In this document: positions 1 through 11,838 of the stretch, one piece after another | How the letters are laid out: each line of letters starts with the position of its first letter | How positions within the stretch are numbered: position 1 is the stretch's first letter | Origin: Ashinkailepas kermadecensis | Lineage: Eukaryota > Arthropoda > Thecostraca > Neolepadidae | Reading direction: 5' to 3' | Assembly (NCBI GenBank): GCA_034440615.1 | Contig: JAOTOM010004039.1 | Location: 1 to 64,000, forward strand | Length of the DNA stretch: 64,000 nt | Notes under the pieces: model-generated | Database searches by the model: none | The model's input: only the letters and a program-made list of their open reading frames with translations | Told to the model about the DNA's origin: nothing | Position numbers and translations under genes: made by a program

Positions 1-2149
1 GACAGCTGACCAAACAGCGACATTCCACTTACTGTCTCGCTGCTGTTAGAATGGACATCTTCAGCCGCAGGTGTGCGGGCATCGCAGCTGACACCACGTA
101 CTCTGGTTATTCCGGGCGCTGTGTGATCTGTCCTTTACAGTATCCAAACAGCAATGTCCAGGAGTCTCCAGAGCAGCAATCTGGGTACGTTCCTGGCAAC
201 CATGTCTGCGCTGTTCTGTTGGTCGGTACTCGCCGTTTTGGTGCAACCAATCCTGGTAACGAAGCAAATAAGACTCGTATTAACTGTGAACACGGCAACA
301 GGAAGACTAAAACAAACAAGCAACACAAATAACAAACAAATACCACGTGAATTCGCACAGATTCTGTTGCTTTGTGATGAACAGAGGAGCAGCCAATGTG
401 GTAGAGAACCGCCATTGTTTAGGAACAGTACACTAGATCACTAGATCAGCAAAAGTACACTAGAGTACCTCCTCCTCTCCAGCCTGCTACAGTGCCACGA
501 TCAGACGTGGCCTGGTGGGCATCCACTACAGTATGTACCGGTGCACTCAGTATGGGTTCAACTGCACGCCTCTTTTGTCACCCGTGTAAACAGGTGCACC
601 CATGGCAAGCACCGACTGTGGTGTCGAAATCTCGCTCATTCTCCAACAGGAGCTCGGACCTGGGTGGTGTTTAGCTGGGCGGCGCATGTATCACCATGTC
701 ATACATACGCAGCTGCCACTCGTGGCACCACCACGGCGCGGTCATTGTGTGTCGAAGCCCAGTAGACTCACCAACACAGCGCCAGCAGGTGCTCATGACT
801 GGATAATAGCATTATATCACGAAATATGTGCGGCATGAATCGATATGCCAGTCGATGTCTAGCTTACCTCGCATGACAAGATATGATGCAGTGAGTGAAG
901 GACCGAAATATTGGCCGATGATAACATATTCACCGTGTACGCAACATCGGCCTGCTTTTGTACTCTGTAATACATGGGTGTTGTCATGTGGTTGTGTCTG
1001 TACTCAGCATGAATTTCGTGACACAATGCATGCCGAATGTTTTTAGGCTTGACAAGTTGACAGAGTGACAACAAACATATGCTTCAATGTGTCGCCCCAC
1101 TGACACCACACTACGATGGTAAGCGAGAGGTTTCATTGCGGTGCAATGTTTGTGGTCGACCACCAGTATGCTGGAGATCAAAGGCGACCCACATTGGTCA
1201 GGCGTTACGTCAGCACGCAAATTCCCAGCTGTGCTGCTTTGTGGAAACTTGTGTTCGAACCAGTTTTAGTCTCGCAGGAGATACGTCTGCATGTGCACGG
1301 AAAGAAATGCTATATATGCACGTAACAGGCCCATATATTGCATACAGTGGATGAGCCCACAAGTTGTTGTGGGTTTCGAAACATTACTGTGGGAGCGCAG
1401 AAAACTAAACAAAGATGTGCTTCACAGCGCACAGCCCTGCGCTGTGAAGGCTATGCAGGCCGCGGGCCGCAGTGCACACTGCACTCGCGGGTGCATTCCA
1501 CAACCACAGCGGACTTCCTCAAGCAGACTGGTGGCATGCCAGCAGAAAAATGTACACATCAGCCTCTGACCGTCTCGAGTCATCACCGAAGGTTGGCTTC
1601 CTGTGCACGCAGTGACTAACTCCAGCACACCATCACATGCGTGCTTCAGACGCGCCGGCTGGCTTCGCCCTCGCAACCGCGCCCCTCGAGCCTGAGCTGT
1701 CCCAGTCTCGCCGGCGCCGGTCTGAATCGCAGCGAGTTTCTGCGTAACGGAGGATTCTCCGAATGGGAGTCACGAGCCCGGAGGCGCGGCGGGTCCGCCG
1801 AGAATGAGAAGCGCTCAGCACTGTTCGTTGCGGCCTGGACGGCTCCTGTGTAGCTTGATGTGATTCGGGGCACGTCTGAGGTAGGCGTGTTCTTGGACTG
1901 ACGAACCGCAGTGACTGACCGTCAGTGTGGTGGCGTGACAGGGCGACACGGTCTGTCTCGGTTGCCAAAGTGCACCGCCTCCTGCTCGATGGGCGTGACA
2001 GGCTAATGCTGGGCCCATATACATGGTAGGCGTTCTATTTTTGAAATAATCTAGTCATGCGATGCTATGCAGCTATATAGACTTCTAGTAACTGCCTGCA
2101 CCGACGTTTCTATCGCAAGAAGGAGAATACCAGGGGATCTGTTTCCGTA
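1..2149. other. Unassigned sequence, no gene recognised
   Basis: I see no recognisable coding exon, RNA gene or transposon. All open frames are short, overlap on both strands and lack family motifs. Around 1640-1850 the DNA is GC-rich with many CpG and frames are open on both strands, as expected from composition alone. The stretch could hide an unrecognised repeat or a regulatory region; nothing in the sequence decides this. Confidence 0.5.
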
Positions 2150-2476
2150 GTGAAGTGGAGCTGCTGTCGTTTGGGGCTCACAAGATGCGCAGGCTCGGAA
2201 TACCCCACGGGAATGGCATGGCAGGCGTCAGTTCACAGTTTAGCTGGAAGGCTTATCAACAAATGGGACCTTGGCAACTGGTCAATCCCTGATGTTAACC
2301 CGGTCTCCGGTCAGATCCTCACGCCTCGTCCGGACGGAGGGACGGGGCCATTAAAGACCACTAACTTCCAAAGCCGTCCACGAAGACGAACCGGGAAGCA
2401 TCGGAAAGCCCTCAAAGAAGAGGGGGCCCAAAAATGGCCCCACATTGTGTTTGAAGATAATCTTGAACATCAATAA
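2150..2476 (+). other. Open reading frame of 108 codons, unrecognised
   Basis: The frame starts at an ATG and ends at a TAA. Its second half is basic and hydrophilic (PRPDGGTGPL, then RPRRRTGKHRKALKEEG). I do not recognise a domain. It is not tandemly repetitive and lies just upstream of an antisense LINE 3' end at about 3022, so it could be a fragment of an unidentified mobile element, an exon, or a chance frame. No splice context or conserved motif supports a gene. Confidence 0.2.
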
Positions 2477-3021
2477 CAATGTTAAACATGAACATGGCGT
2501 CTGTGAGCTAAATTGGCTTTTCAAAAATGTTTGTATTTTTCAATTTCTGTTCAAGCCACCGGTTGGCATCCTTAACCACATCACGCATGTCAACCTAGCA
2601 ATTACACTTGATCCTGATGGCCAAGTGGGAGATGGGAGTAAGCTGTAGCTGACAAAACACGGCCGAACACATGCCCCAAGGGGTGAGGAATTTCTCCACG
2701 CAGATGCATGTGCTGAGATGGCTACACATGGATGACAATACTCGATATTGCTACATGGGATAGGGGGATAACTCGTGTATTGCGAAGTTCGCTATGTATA
2801 GCGGAGAAGAAAAATGATCCCGATGGCTGCTGAGCAACTGGAGACTGCAATTCGTCACAAGAACTATCACCAATGCGCACATGAACGCAACACAATAACG
2901 TAGCACCACGCTACACCATTTGCTCACATTGCAATCGGGATGATAATTTGTGGTGTGCATCACACACCAGGTTTCGCAGACGATTCGCACGCGCACAGAG
3001 TTAGAACCGGAGGCTGGCTAA
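2477..3021. other. Unassigned sequence
   Basis: No motif, tandem repeat or transposon similarity to the rest of the window is visible between the 108-codon frame and the LINE tail that starts near 3022. Confidence 0.4.
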
Positions 3022-4440
3022 GTCATAAAGTCATAAAGTGTCCAGACTTAACAAGAGCCACAGGTGCTCATCTGGGTCAAGCCTGAATCTGTGAAGGGAA
3101 GATACTATAAACCTGGAAAGAAAGATACCCAACACCCCAATCAATACCACATTCTAAATGCCAAAGCATCTATCCATCAAAATACTACATGCCTACCAAT
3201 GCCTATTTACCTACATATTTAGCCCTATTCACTCGATCCGGCGTGGATCGAGTGTTTCTTCAATCATTTTAACCTCCATCCATGTCTGCTTAAAGGGGCC
3301 AGCACCGTGTAAACCTTGTAATCATGCTAGCAAAATTTCACCCGTTCACCATTAATTACAACTCAGAACAATTTTATTTCAGCCTAAAAATGTGTCCATC
3401 CTATCCGTGAATACATTAAATGAGAGACCTTTCACATCACCAGCATGCAGCCTATTCCATTGATCAACCACACGTTGACTGAAAACATATGGTCGCTTAA
3501 CTATATGGTCCCACACCTTGATTTCTTTTCTAGCCTGAATTAATGACCCCAATGTGATACTCTAAATGGAAGAGCATCAGTCAGATCGACCTATCTAAGG
3601 TTTTAACGGTTGTATGCATTTCAATCATATCACCCCGTAGTTTCCTATGCTTCAGTGAGTACATATCTAATATGCACCACTGCTGTACAACTCGTTGCCA
3701 CCCGAGCTGAAGCGGCTTTCCATGTCGATTTGGAGGCACCCGTCTAACGTGCCGCCCGAGCCGGACCGACTTGCTGCTCGCCCTGCTGTATTTTATCATG
3801 ATATGCATGACTACCGGCTTAGCTGTTCTGTGATTTTGACCTTTTCTGCCCTGCTGTTTTATAATATTAACGCAAGGTTGTAAAAGCCACAAGTCCATTG
3901 TGCATTACCTGAATACAAATATGTATCTGTATCTGTATCTGTAATACCGCAAGTCTTCCTCCATATTATATGTTACCTAGTCTACTGATGAGTCTAGTGG
4001 CTTTGTGTTGCACTCTTTCTAGCATATCTATATCTTTCCTCTTCAATAATATCCAATTCCATACCTCCTCCCATTGTAAATGTGAACTTCTCACATCCAG
4101 ACCGCAGATGCATAACCTTACACTTGTCAGAGTTGAAAGGCATCTGTCATTCATCAGGCCACTTTTTAGGTTCTCCAACTCCAGTTGAATATTACTATGT
4201 TGGTCACTACTGTTAGCCACTCATACCAGCTTGATGTCATCAGCAAATTTGAATACCGTATTCCTCAGGCCTACTTTAATATTGTTCACGAAAATGACAA
4301 CAAAATAGGACCCAGAACAGAGTCATGTGGCACTCCACCCAGAATGTCCTTCCATTCAGATATTTACATCCATTTAGCACAACCCCTTATTTCTGTCCCC
4401 TTAACTATGTTTCAATCCGACCTAGAACGTTTCCATTAAA
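3022..4440 (-). mobile_element. Degraded CR1/L2-like LINE, antisense copy A (3' end, C-terminus, RT pieces)
   Basis: On the minus strand this copy ends in the octamer tail (TTTATGAC)n at 3022-3045, preceded by the CTGTGGCTCTT-type 3' UTR end shared with the copies at 15122, 19173 and 32478. Further in, the frame after the RT is recognisable: a YSLKHRKLRGDMIE segment (about 3595-3660) matches FSLRYRRLRGDLIE of the sense copy at 16231-19173, and ERVQHKATRL (about 3985-4030) matches ERVQKRATKM. KCKVMH lies near 4110-4130, and an antisense GVPxxSVLG RT motif near 4305-4335. Part between the RT and ERVQ is missing and the frame is broken many times, so the copy is dead. A fragment of another LINE interrupts it at 3673-3941. 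Confidence 0.8.
3673..3941 (+). mobile_element. 3' fragment of a second LINE type inserted in copy A
   Basis: This block has no counterpart in the otherwise collinear LINE copy at about 15780-15830. Its plus strand encodes LYNSLPPELKRLS, the WNxLPxEL-type C-terminal motif of LINE ORF2 proteins, in a frame that runs to a stop at 3881-3883. It ends in a short tandem tail of TATCTG units (about 3920-3941), as expected for a non-LTR element 3' end. The five bases TAATA flank the block at 3668-3672 and 3942-3946 and could be a short target-site duplication. The family is inferred from this one motif; L2-like or Jockey-like are both possible. Confidence 0.55.
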
Positions 4441-4451
4441 CTCATGCTGCC

Positions 4452-4970
4452 TTAGCCCTCAATCTACCCTACTACTGTGTTACCATAGACTCTACTTAAT
4501 TTAGCCCTCAATCTACCCTACTGTGTTACCATAGTCTCTACTTACTCTAGCCATCAATTTACCCTACTACTGTGTTACCATAGCCTCTACTTACTCTAGC
4601 CCTCAATCTACCCTGCTCTGCTACCACAGCCTCTACTTAATCTAGCTCTCAATCTACCATACTACTGTGCTACCATAGCCTCTACTTACTCTAGCCCTCA
4701 ATCTACCCTACTCTGCTACCATAGCCTCTACTTACTCTAGCCCTCAATCTACTCTACTACTGTGCTACCATAGCCTCTACTTACTCTAGCCCTCAATCTA
4801 CCCTACTGTGCTACCATAGCCTCTACTTACTCTAGCCCTCAATCTACTCTACTACTGTGCTACCATAGCCTCTACTTACTCTAGCCCTCAATCTACCCTA
4901 CTGTGCTACCGTAGCCTCTACTTACTCTAGCCCTCAATCTACCCTACTACTGTTCTAACATAGTCAGCCT
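4452..4970. repeat. Minisatellite, 46/49-bp units, about 11 copies, derived from LINE 3' UTR
   Basis: The words TAGCCCTCAATCTACC, GTGCTACCATAGCC and TCTACTTACTC recur about 11 times. Spacing alternates 49 and 46 bp because an extra CTA is present or absent, so the higher-order period is about 95 bp. The antisense of GCTACCATAG is the TCTATGGTAGCA found in the tandem 3' UTR block of the sense LINE (about 18780), and the last units run into sequence matching the rest of that block (GTGGATT, GATGTTGA). The array therefore probably grew from LINE 3' UTR DNA. Confidence 0.8.
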
Positions 4971-5560
4971 CTTCAACATCACATTGTCCGAGGTCGGCTC
5001 TAAATCCACCACAATAACTTGTATAGTTCACTGATAAGCCAAGTAGCTGTGCGCTGCACTCTTTCTAGCATACCCGTATCCTGTTCTAGCCCAGGGACCC
5101 ATGTCGGTTCACGATATTTCAAGTGGGTCGCACATTAGCAAAGTACATTTTTCCATAAACTCCACATGAAAATTCCATAATATCTGTGCACTTGGCACAC
5201 AAAGTAATGGTCCCTAACATTCGAATTGTTCTGTTCCTCGCTGAGTTACTTTTCAAAGCCCCCGGAAACTAGCACGCCTACTTCTTTTTCATCTTCAATG
5301 ACATCCACTTCACTATATCCCCTTGCATATCTAAATGTCCCAGCTCCAGACCCCAGATGCATACCCTTACACTTTTCGAAGCTTCATCTGCGTATCATTG
5401 CATCTGCTATTTGTCAGCCCACTTTTAGGTCCTCCATGTCTAGCCAAATGTTGCTAGATTCATGCATATTATCAGCAATTTCGACCAGTTCGATATCGTC
5501 AGCAATGCAACCACCCTATTCCTCAGCCCTACCTCAACGCTTTTTAAAATAATAAATTGG
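4971..5560 (-). mobile_element. Degraded CR1/L2-like LINE, antisense copy A2
   Basis: The start is 3' UTR-like sequence homologous to 18890-18970. It is followed by CTGCACTCTTTCTAGCATA and TCAAGTGGGTCGC segments that match the antisense copy at 15850-15935 (CTGTACTCTTTCTAAGATA, CCAAGTGGGATCGC). The rest (about 5280-5540) is antisense to the KCKVMH region. Much of the internal coding part is missing. It may be the continuation of copy A beyond the expanded array, or a second insertion. Confidence 0.65.
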
Positions 5561-5565
5561 GTTCA

Positions 5566-5882
5566 AGTTGTTGTCAGGGAGGTTTTACCGAATCAGAGTC
5601 AATGCTAAGCATAAGCTCGTTGCATTGGCCCTGAACCCACCTCCCAATCTGGATGTCCAGTTCTATAGCACAATTTTCACCGATAGTTTTGCGTACCCAC
5701 ATAGTGGGCACGGCCGCCTGTTGCCTGTACAACTAACCTTGCCTGGCCAGCTGCCAACTGGCAACCACAGCCGGAGGTGTTAATAGCAAGCGCGTGAAGC
5801 GACTCGAACCCGTTGTGTCAAGACGGGATACTTTTGCAGGCTAGCGCTCTGTTGTCCAGCAGCTCTGACTGAACTACATACT
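5566..5882 (-). mobile_element. SINE-B, antisense, diverged copy
   Basis: Minus-strand match to the SINE at 60047-60397. The tRNA-like head reads here in antisense as GCGTGAAGCGACTCGAACCC (box B side, about 5790) and CAGGCTAGCGCTCTG (box A side). The body is recognisable as GGCCAGCTGCCAACTGGC and the tail side as AGCATAAGCTCGTTGCATTGG. It directly follows LINE remnant A2. Many substitutions and small indels show that it is old. Confidence 0.7.
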
Positions 5883-8200
5883 ACAGTCTGGCTTGTTAGA
5901 CATATCATGTGCCCAGCACCTCGTCGGCTTTGAGGGGGATGGGGCTCGAGTGATGAAGAACAAAATTGTCACGCCTAAGGCCTCTTGGGCGTAAGGTGAG
6001 ATGCAATTAGATGGCGACAAGCATATATTAAGTTGTCTTTACAATACTTCGTCCGTGTCAGCAGAAACAAAATTACTGGAAATGCGTGGTAATTTTCCGT
6101 TCACGACCATGAAAAGGTAACACGCAAGTCAGTGTCTACACAATGGCTGAGCTCAAATGAATGGGTGACAGGTTAATCCATGACGCAGGCATAGTGTGTC
6201 AACATCATATGCGGACATTCGTGAAGTTGCCAAATATTCCTGTGCTCTTTATTAATGTTCACTTCATAATGTCTTAGTTAAGGCTCGACCACCATCGAGC
6301 CCACTTTGTTTCGATGCTGGTCACTCCTCTGCCGCTGTAGCTCAGTAGCTCCATATGCACCCGTAGGTCAGTGGTATATAAATATAATGGGGTTCATCGA
6401 TCGTGCATAGAGGAAAGAGAAACGATGAAGGAAAAAGTCGACGGGTAACAGAGAAGCCTTCATCTGCTTGGACTAGAAGCATTTTCTCCTGTATAAAAAT
6501 GTAATTGGGAGAACATCACATTATTCGCTTTGTCTTTGACGACATTGTGGATCTCCGTTGTCGAAATACTTTCAATTCAGCAGCCTTGTAGCATTATCAG
6601 TAACCTCTAGGTAGCAAAATATGTTATCATCTCAATGCAACTCAATGAACTTCTATTGCTGCTTGCATCAACGGAATCGGTTTCACAAATGCGATGGGCA
6701 CAAAACTCCTCGTCCCCTCCCCTCTATGCTAACCCATGTAACAAATACTACGTCAAAATCACGTTAAGAACAAGATTAATCCTCCTCTAGCGGTTTGGAT
6801 TGATCAGAAAATATGTGCTGCGAACTACCTCGACACCACTAAACCCACGAGGACGAACAGCAGCTGAACGATGCTGCCTATAATACCGCTAAGACACTTG
6901 CGGGACGCACTCCTAACCACACCCCTCCCCACCCGATGAGTACAATATGTAATTACAGAAGAACTCGAAGTGAGAGAAATGGTACAAAAGCCAGGAGCCG
7001 CCAACATTCCGGTTGGCCTGTTACAAAAGTATGCAACTCGTCCTGATGCTCGCTCACTGTAGAGTTGGAGATCAGCTTACGACGCCTAATCTGCATGTCT
7101 TCTAGACATCGGCTAATACCGCTGAACATGAACACACACGTCTGCCATTGTCAACACTATTAACCAGCCCCGTCTCCGGGGGAGGGGTCATTTTAAGTTC
7201 CCCTAAGGTTTTACCGTGGTAGTGAAGTAACCGAACAGCGCAGCGCGGCTAAGTTTGTATTATATTTTATGGTTTTTGTTTGCATCTGACGTGTAAGTTA
7301 GTTAGTTATTTGGACTTTAAAGCGCTTCGGTCAGTCTTGATCATTTGCACCCAGAACGTTTAATCTAGTGCTTCACTGTTGGTGGTTGATTGATTATTTT
7401 GGCTTAAAGGCGCACCGACGAAGTATTATCTGGGTGTGTACGTGATTTCAATTCCTACTGTCTGACGTGAGATGTTCAGCATCATGTCGTGTAAGATCAT
7501 TCACCTAGCAACTCAGGTCAAAGAGGACCGCCTTCAAAATATTTCAGGATCGATAACTCATATCAATCAAATAAATTTAAATTAATCCTGCTACGCGAGT
7601 GCACTTGGGCAGTGTCAACAAAACATATGTCGCATACCTTTCTTTGGCATGCGCGCAGATAATGAGAAGTTCCTTATCCGATTTGTTTGGCCTGAGTCAA
7701 GAGTGATTTGAAGCCAGGTCTAGACAAAGTGAGCTAGGTGAGCTAAACCTATTTGGCCACTCCCGTTTTATGGTCAATTTCGAGTTGGCATGGCTTAAAT
7801 GATAACAAAGTTGCATTGTATGACTTAGATTACCCTATGTAATCAATACTATGAATCATATTCAAAATCAAGTCACATCCGAAGTCACTGTCCTATAACA
7901 ACGTTCATGTTTTTAAGGATAGATAGCTCATACAGGTAAGAAGTGCGATGAAGCGACGAAGTTGTGCGTTAATGGGTTTTATGAAAAGCAATGAAAGCAA
8001 ATTTTTCTCCATTTGGTTTTGTAGCCGCCACACCGGCCCACCCTTTTTCCACCTTTGGTTTGTGGACTGGCTTTAGCGGTGGTCAAGCTGAGCTGCCAGG
8101 AAACGAAGCACTACTGGTGGTTTCTGCTGATACCAATGGTCTCCTGCTGCCACCGGAAATTAGTCTGGCGAAGATGTCAATGGACCAGTTTTTGTAACAA

Positions 8201-8201
<1 letters not shown>
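5883..8201. other. Unassigned, AT-rich sequence
   Basis: About 2.3 kb with no recognisable exon, transposon or tandem array. A tRNA box-A-like word (TGTAGCTCAGTAGCTCC, about 6336) has no box B at the right distance. All open frames are under 70 codons. Confidence 0.4.

Positions 8202-8292
<91 letters not shown>
8202..8292. repeat. (TA)n microsatellite
   Basis: An uninterrupted run of alternating T and A, about 45 dinucleotides long. It is self-complementary and likely to be length-variable. Confidence 0.97.
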
Positions 8293-8296
<4 letters not shown>

Positions 8297-10369
8297 TGGA
8301 ATGCTGCAGCGCATTCAATAGATCCGGCTCAGAACTCAGCTCTGAAAGCTCGTGGTTCTATAATCCCATGAAAAATATTCCCATACATTTATCAGGAAGG
8401 CTATGATCATTCGAAGTCATTAATCATTCATTAATTTGTTTGAAAATGGCAGTCCTACCTAGATGTTTTAAACCTCTACAACTAGAGCACATTTGGTTTC
8501 GATTCGCCTATGTTCTCTTGACAATGACGAACATATCAACATGCTGCATTCTCGCTATGCTTCTCCTATGCGTCCGTCGTCAGAGGTGGGTACGTACAAA
8601 CAAGAGCGCACTGTACAGCAGTATGACACTGCAATGGTGACATTTGGCACTGATGTGTGCGCACCAGTGCACATGCACAATGCTGAAGTACGATGCACAG
8701 GCTTGCAGACCATGCTGCGGTCAAGTCCAGTCGACGACCGCCGCGGGCACTCCCACGGCTCACGCTCTCGTGAGACCCCACCAGAGCGGCCAGTCTCAGC
8801 CGAATCAAGGTCATGCCCACCGCAGGGTGTGCCCGGCTCCCCAGAAGTCGTGAGGGGGCAGGTGGGACGCGGTTGCCAGAGTACCCAGCCCCTATCTGAA
8901 TGACTCGGATGGATCATCAATTCTTACTTGATGGTGGTGTAGCGGAGCCATGTGGAGCGGCAGGAGATATGCCGTCCAGATAATAGCAGGTGTTGAACAT
9001 TTTTTTTGCTTATCCGCCCTGCATACCAATTACAACGTCGCCACCTTCTTTCTTACATTGCCCAACATCGACTTCAACTTTAGCGCAGAAGCCTTCTCGG
9101 TGACAAGTACGCTACTCTTGTAAGTGCGCTACTATTGTAAGACAAGTACGCTACAAGTACGGTGACAAGTTCTTGAGCTACTATTTACCTTTCTGCACAG
9201 CACCAAACTAGAGCAAGTAATTTGAAGCCAAACCCTATCATCCTCTCTGTCGTCGTAAAGCATATACATGCAGGTTATTTTACACGAGGTAGGCAGGGAC
9301 CGATCCAATTTGGCCAAAACGGACGGTTTTCCTGATAGATTGCGCTTGATTTTTACCCACGGGTTTTCCAAGCAGCTTGGTTTTCCCCTTCTCAGGTTTT
9401 TCCAAGCTTTAACTTAAACATACACCTACACATACAAGGTCAGGCCTGACGCCCACGACTCGCCCTGGGCGCCGAGCCTCCGCTTCGTTTCATGTCGCAG
9501 GTGGGCAGTGGAGCCTGTTCGTAGGCTACGAATCTGCCCACCCTCCAAATGTCCTTCTGATTGTTATGCATGTATGTATGTATGTATGTCTGTACATGAA
9601 CCTGTATGCTATGTATGTATCGGCCCTTTATGCCACGTTCTTTGTTTGCCGGAGTCTCATCTTTCCTCTCTTGCTTATTTGATATAACCAGATGCCACAC
9701 AACCCAGATTAACGTAACCCTTTCTTTAACGTAGCAAATCTAAAAAAAAAGAAGAAAGGATAAAAAAAGGAGGTGTTGGTAACAGGAGGTGGCTACTCGT
9801 GCCTCGACTCCGCGCAGAGCGTGCGTGTGAGTCTGCATGAGCGGAGGGTGGACGTTATGGGAGGAGACATCATATCCGTCAATGCGAACTGATTTCGCTT
9901 CAGGGATGGGTGGCTGTTCAGGACGCGATTGCACGTAGATCAGAGATCAGGCACGAACAATACGTCGTGTAGCCATGACTAATATATGCTGTTATCAAAC
10001 AAATATTTCACGTCGATGCACAGCTGTACATGCACAATGCACAGCGGTATGGAATGCATAGTCGCATACAATGCACAGCTGTGATCAATGCATAGCTATT
10101 TATATCGTTCGATGTTGCTATGTAATTACTTGACCAGCACCAAGTGCTCCTGATGTTAAAGTCAATGCTCAATGTCAGCACCAGGGATCAGGGCAAAAGT
10201 TCTGGCCATATCGTGCATGGTCGAGTGTTGTCTTTGAATAAATACACTTAAATACTACGCTTGTCCAACACCTGTGAATACATACACGTGAAGGCTGTAC
10301 TCGTCAAACACCATTTTCGCGAACTCACGCACTGCCGCGTTCCAAGCCTGTATTATTGGCGAGGTGAGC
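8293..10369. other. Unassigned sequence with small simple repeats
   Basis: No gene recognised. At 8555-8920 a GC-rich stretch is open on both strands (136 and 121 codons) without motifs, which argues for composition rather than coding. Near 9105-9175 the word ACAAGTACGCTAC recurs. A short (GTAT)n tract lies at about 9566-9590. Near 10015-10110 the words AATGCACAGC and AATGCATAG recur. Confidence 0.4.
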
Positions 10370-10371
10370 AC

Positions 10372-10560
10372 ACGTGCTGTCGAACACAACAGCAGCAGCA
10401 GGTAGTGAGGGGCCCTGGTACAGAGCGCTGTTGAACTGAACCACCACGTCATGTGTCACTTCACACGTGCTGTCGAACACAACAGCAGCAGCAGGTAGTG
10501 AGGGGTCCTGGTACAGAGGGCTGTTGAACTGAACCACCACGTCATGTGTCACTTCACACG
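10372..10560. repeat. Tandem duplication, unit about 100 bp, two copies
   Basis: ACACGTGCTGTCGAACACAA through ATGTGTCACTTCACACG occurs twice in direct succession with only a few differences (for example GGGGCCCTGG against GGGGTCCTGG). A CAGCAGCAGCAGG run is in each copy. The high identity suggests a recent duplication. Confidence 0.9.
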
Positions 10561-10910
10561 AATGTGAAGCGCACTGATATACCTCTCGCTTACGTGGCTC
10601 GCCGGGACTCATCCTCACGCCCAATCGATAAAAGCTGAAAAACGGTGTAAGTAGAATGACGCAGGTGGCATTCGAAAGCATATCGAAGCTTACACGGATG
10701 AGACGTATTTCCATTGCTATAGGAATAGTTTAGCGTGCTACTATGATTGTATCGGATCAAACAAACTTTGCATGGCTTCAGTCACCGTTGATAATTATAA
10801 ACACTTACCTAACAAACACGATTCGTCAGCCCACCCACTGGACGGAGAGGACGTTACGCCTCCACCACTACACTGCCCACTGAAAAACAGTTGCAGAGCA
10901 AAACCCAGCT
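10561..10910. other. Unassigned spacer
   Basis: Nothing recognised between the 100-bp duplication and the 43-bp array. Confidence 0.4.
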
Positions 10911-11838
10911 CATTGCGCCGAGCAGTGGGTCTGCCGGGCAGATCAATGGTCAACATTGCGCCGAGCAGGGGGTCTGCCGGGCAGACCAATGGTCAACATT
11001 GCGCCGAGCAGGGGGTCTGCCGGGCAGAACAATGGCCAACATTGCGCCAAGCAGTGGGTCTGCCGGGCAGACCAATGGTCAACATTGCGCCGAGCAGTGG
11101 GTCTGCCGGACAGACCAATGGTCAACATTGCGCCAAGCAGTGGGTCTGCTGGGCAGACCAATGGTCAACATTGCGCCGAGCAGTGGGTCTGCCGGACAGA
11201 CCAATGGTCAACATTGCGCCAAGCAGTGGGTCTGCTGGGCAGACCAATGGTCAACATTGCGCCGAGCAGTGGGTCTGCCGGGCAGACCAATGGTCAACAT
11301 TGCGCCGAGCAGTGGGTCTGCTGGGCAGACCAATGGTCAACATTGCGCCGAGCAGGGGGTCTGCCGGGTAGAACAATGACCAACATTGCGCCGAGCAGGG
11401 GGTCTGCCGGGCAGACCAATGGTCAACATTGCGCCAAGCGGGCCGGGAAAAAAAAAAACAGAGGGGTCTGCCGGGCAGACCAATGGTCAACATTGCGCCG
11501 AGCAGGGGGTCTGCTGGACAGACCAATGGTCAACATTGCGCCAAGCAGAGGGTCTGCCGGGAAGAACAATGGCCAACATTGCGCCAAGCAGTGGGTCTGC
11601 TGGGCAGACCAATGGTCAACATTGCGCCGAGCAGTGGGTCTGCCGGGCAGAACAATGGCCAACATTGCGCCGAGCAGTGGGTCTGCCGGGCAGAACAATG
11701 GCCAACATTGCGCCGAGCAGTGGGTCTGCTGGGCAGACCAATGGTCAACATTGCGCCGAGCAGTGGGTCTGCTGGGCAGACCAATGGTCAACATTGCGCC
11801 AAGCAGGGGGTCTGCTGGGCAGAACAATGGCCAACATT
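10911..11838. repeat. Minisatellite, 43-bp unit, about 21 copies
   Basis: The unit is marked by GCGCCGAGCAGTGGGTCTG, then CCGGGCAGACCAATGG and TCAACATT. Variants (GAG/AAG, GTGGG/GGGGG, GGCAGACC/GGCAGAAC) are shuffled along the array. Because 43 is not a multiple of 3, three repeat frames are cycled, and open frames of up to 337 codons occur on the plus strand with others on the minus strand. Near 11437-11467 one unit is replaced by a segment with about 11 A residues. Confidence 0.97.

Noticed and set aside
4452..4970. Telomere-like repeat (CCCTACT, TAGCCCTC words)
   Set aside because: The period is 46-49 bp, not 6, and the unit matches the LINE 3' UTR.
6330..6400. tRNA-like head near TGTAGCTCAGTAGCTCC
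   Set aside because: No box B at a fitting distance and no similarity to the SINE bodies of the window.
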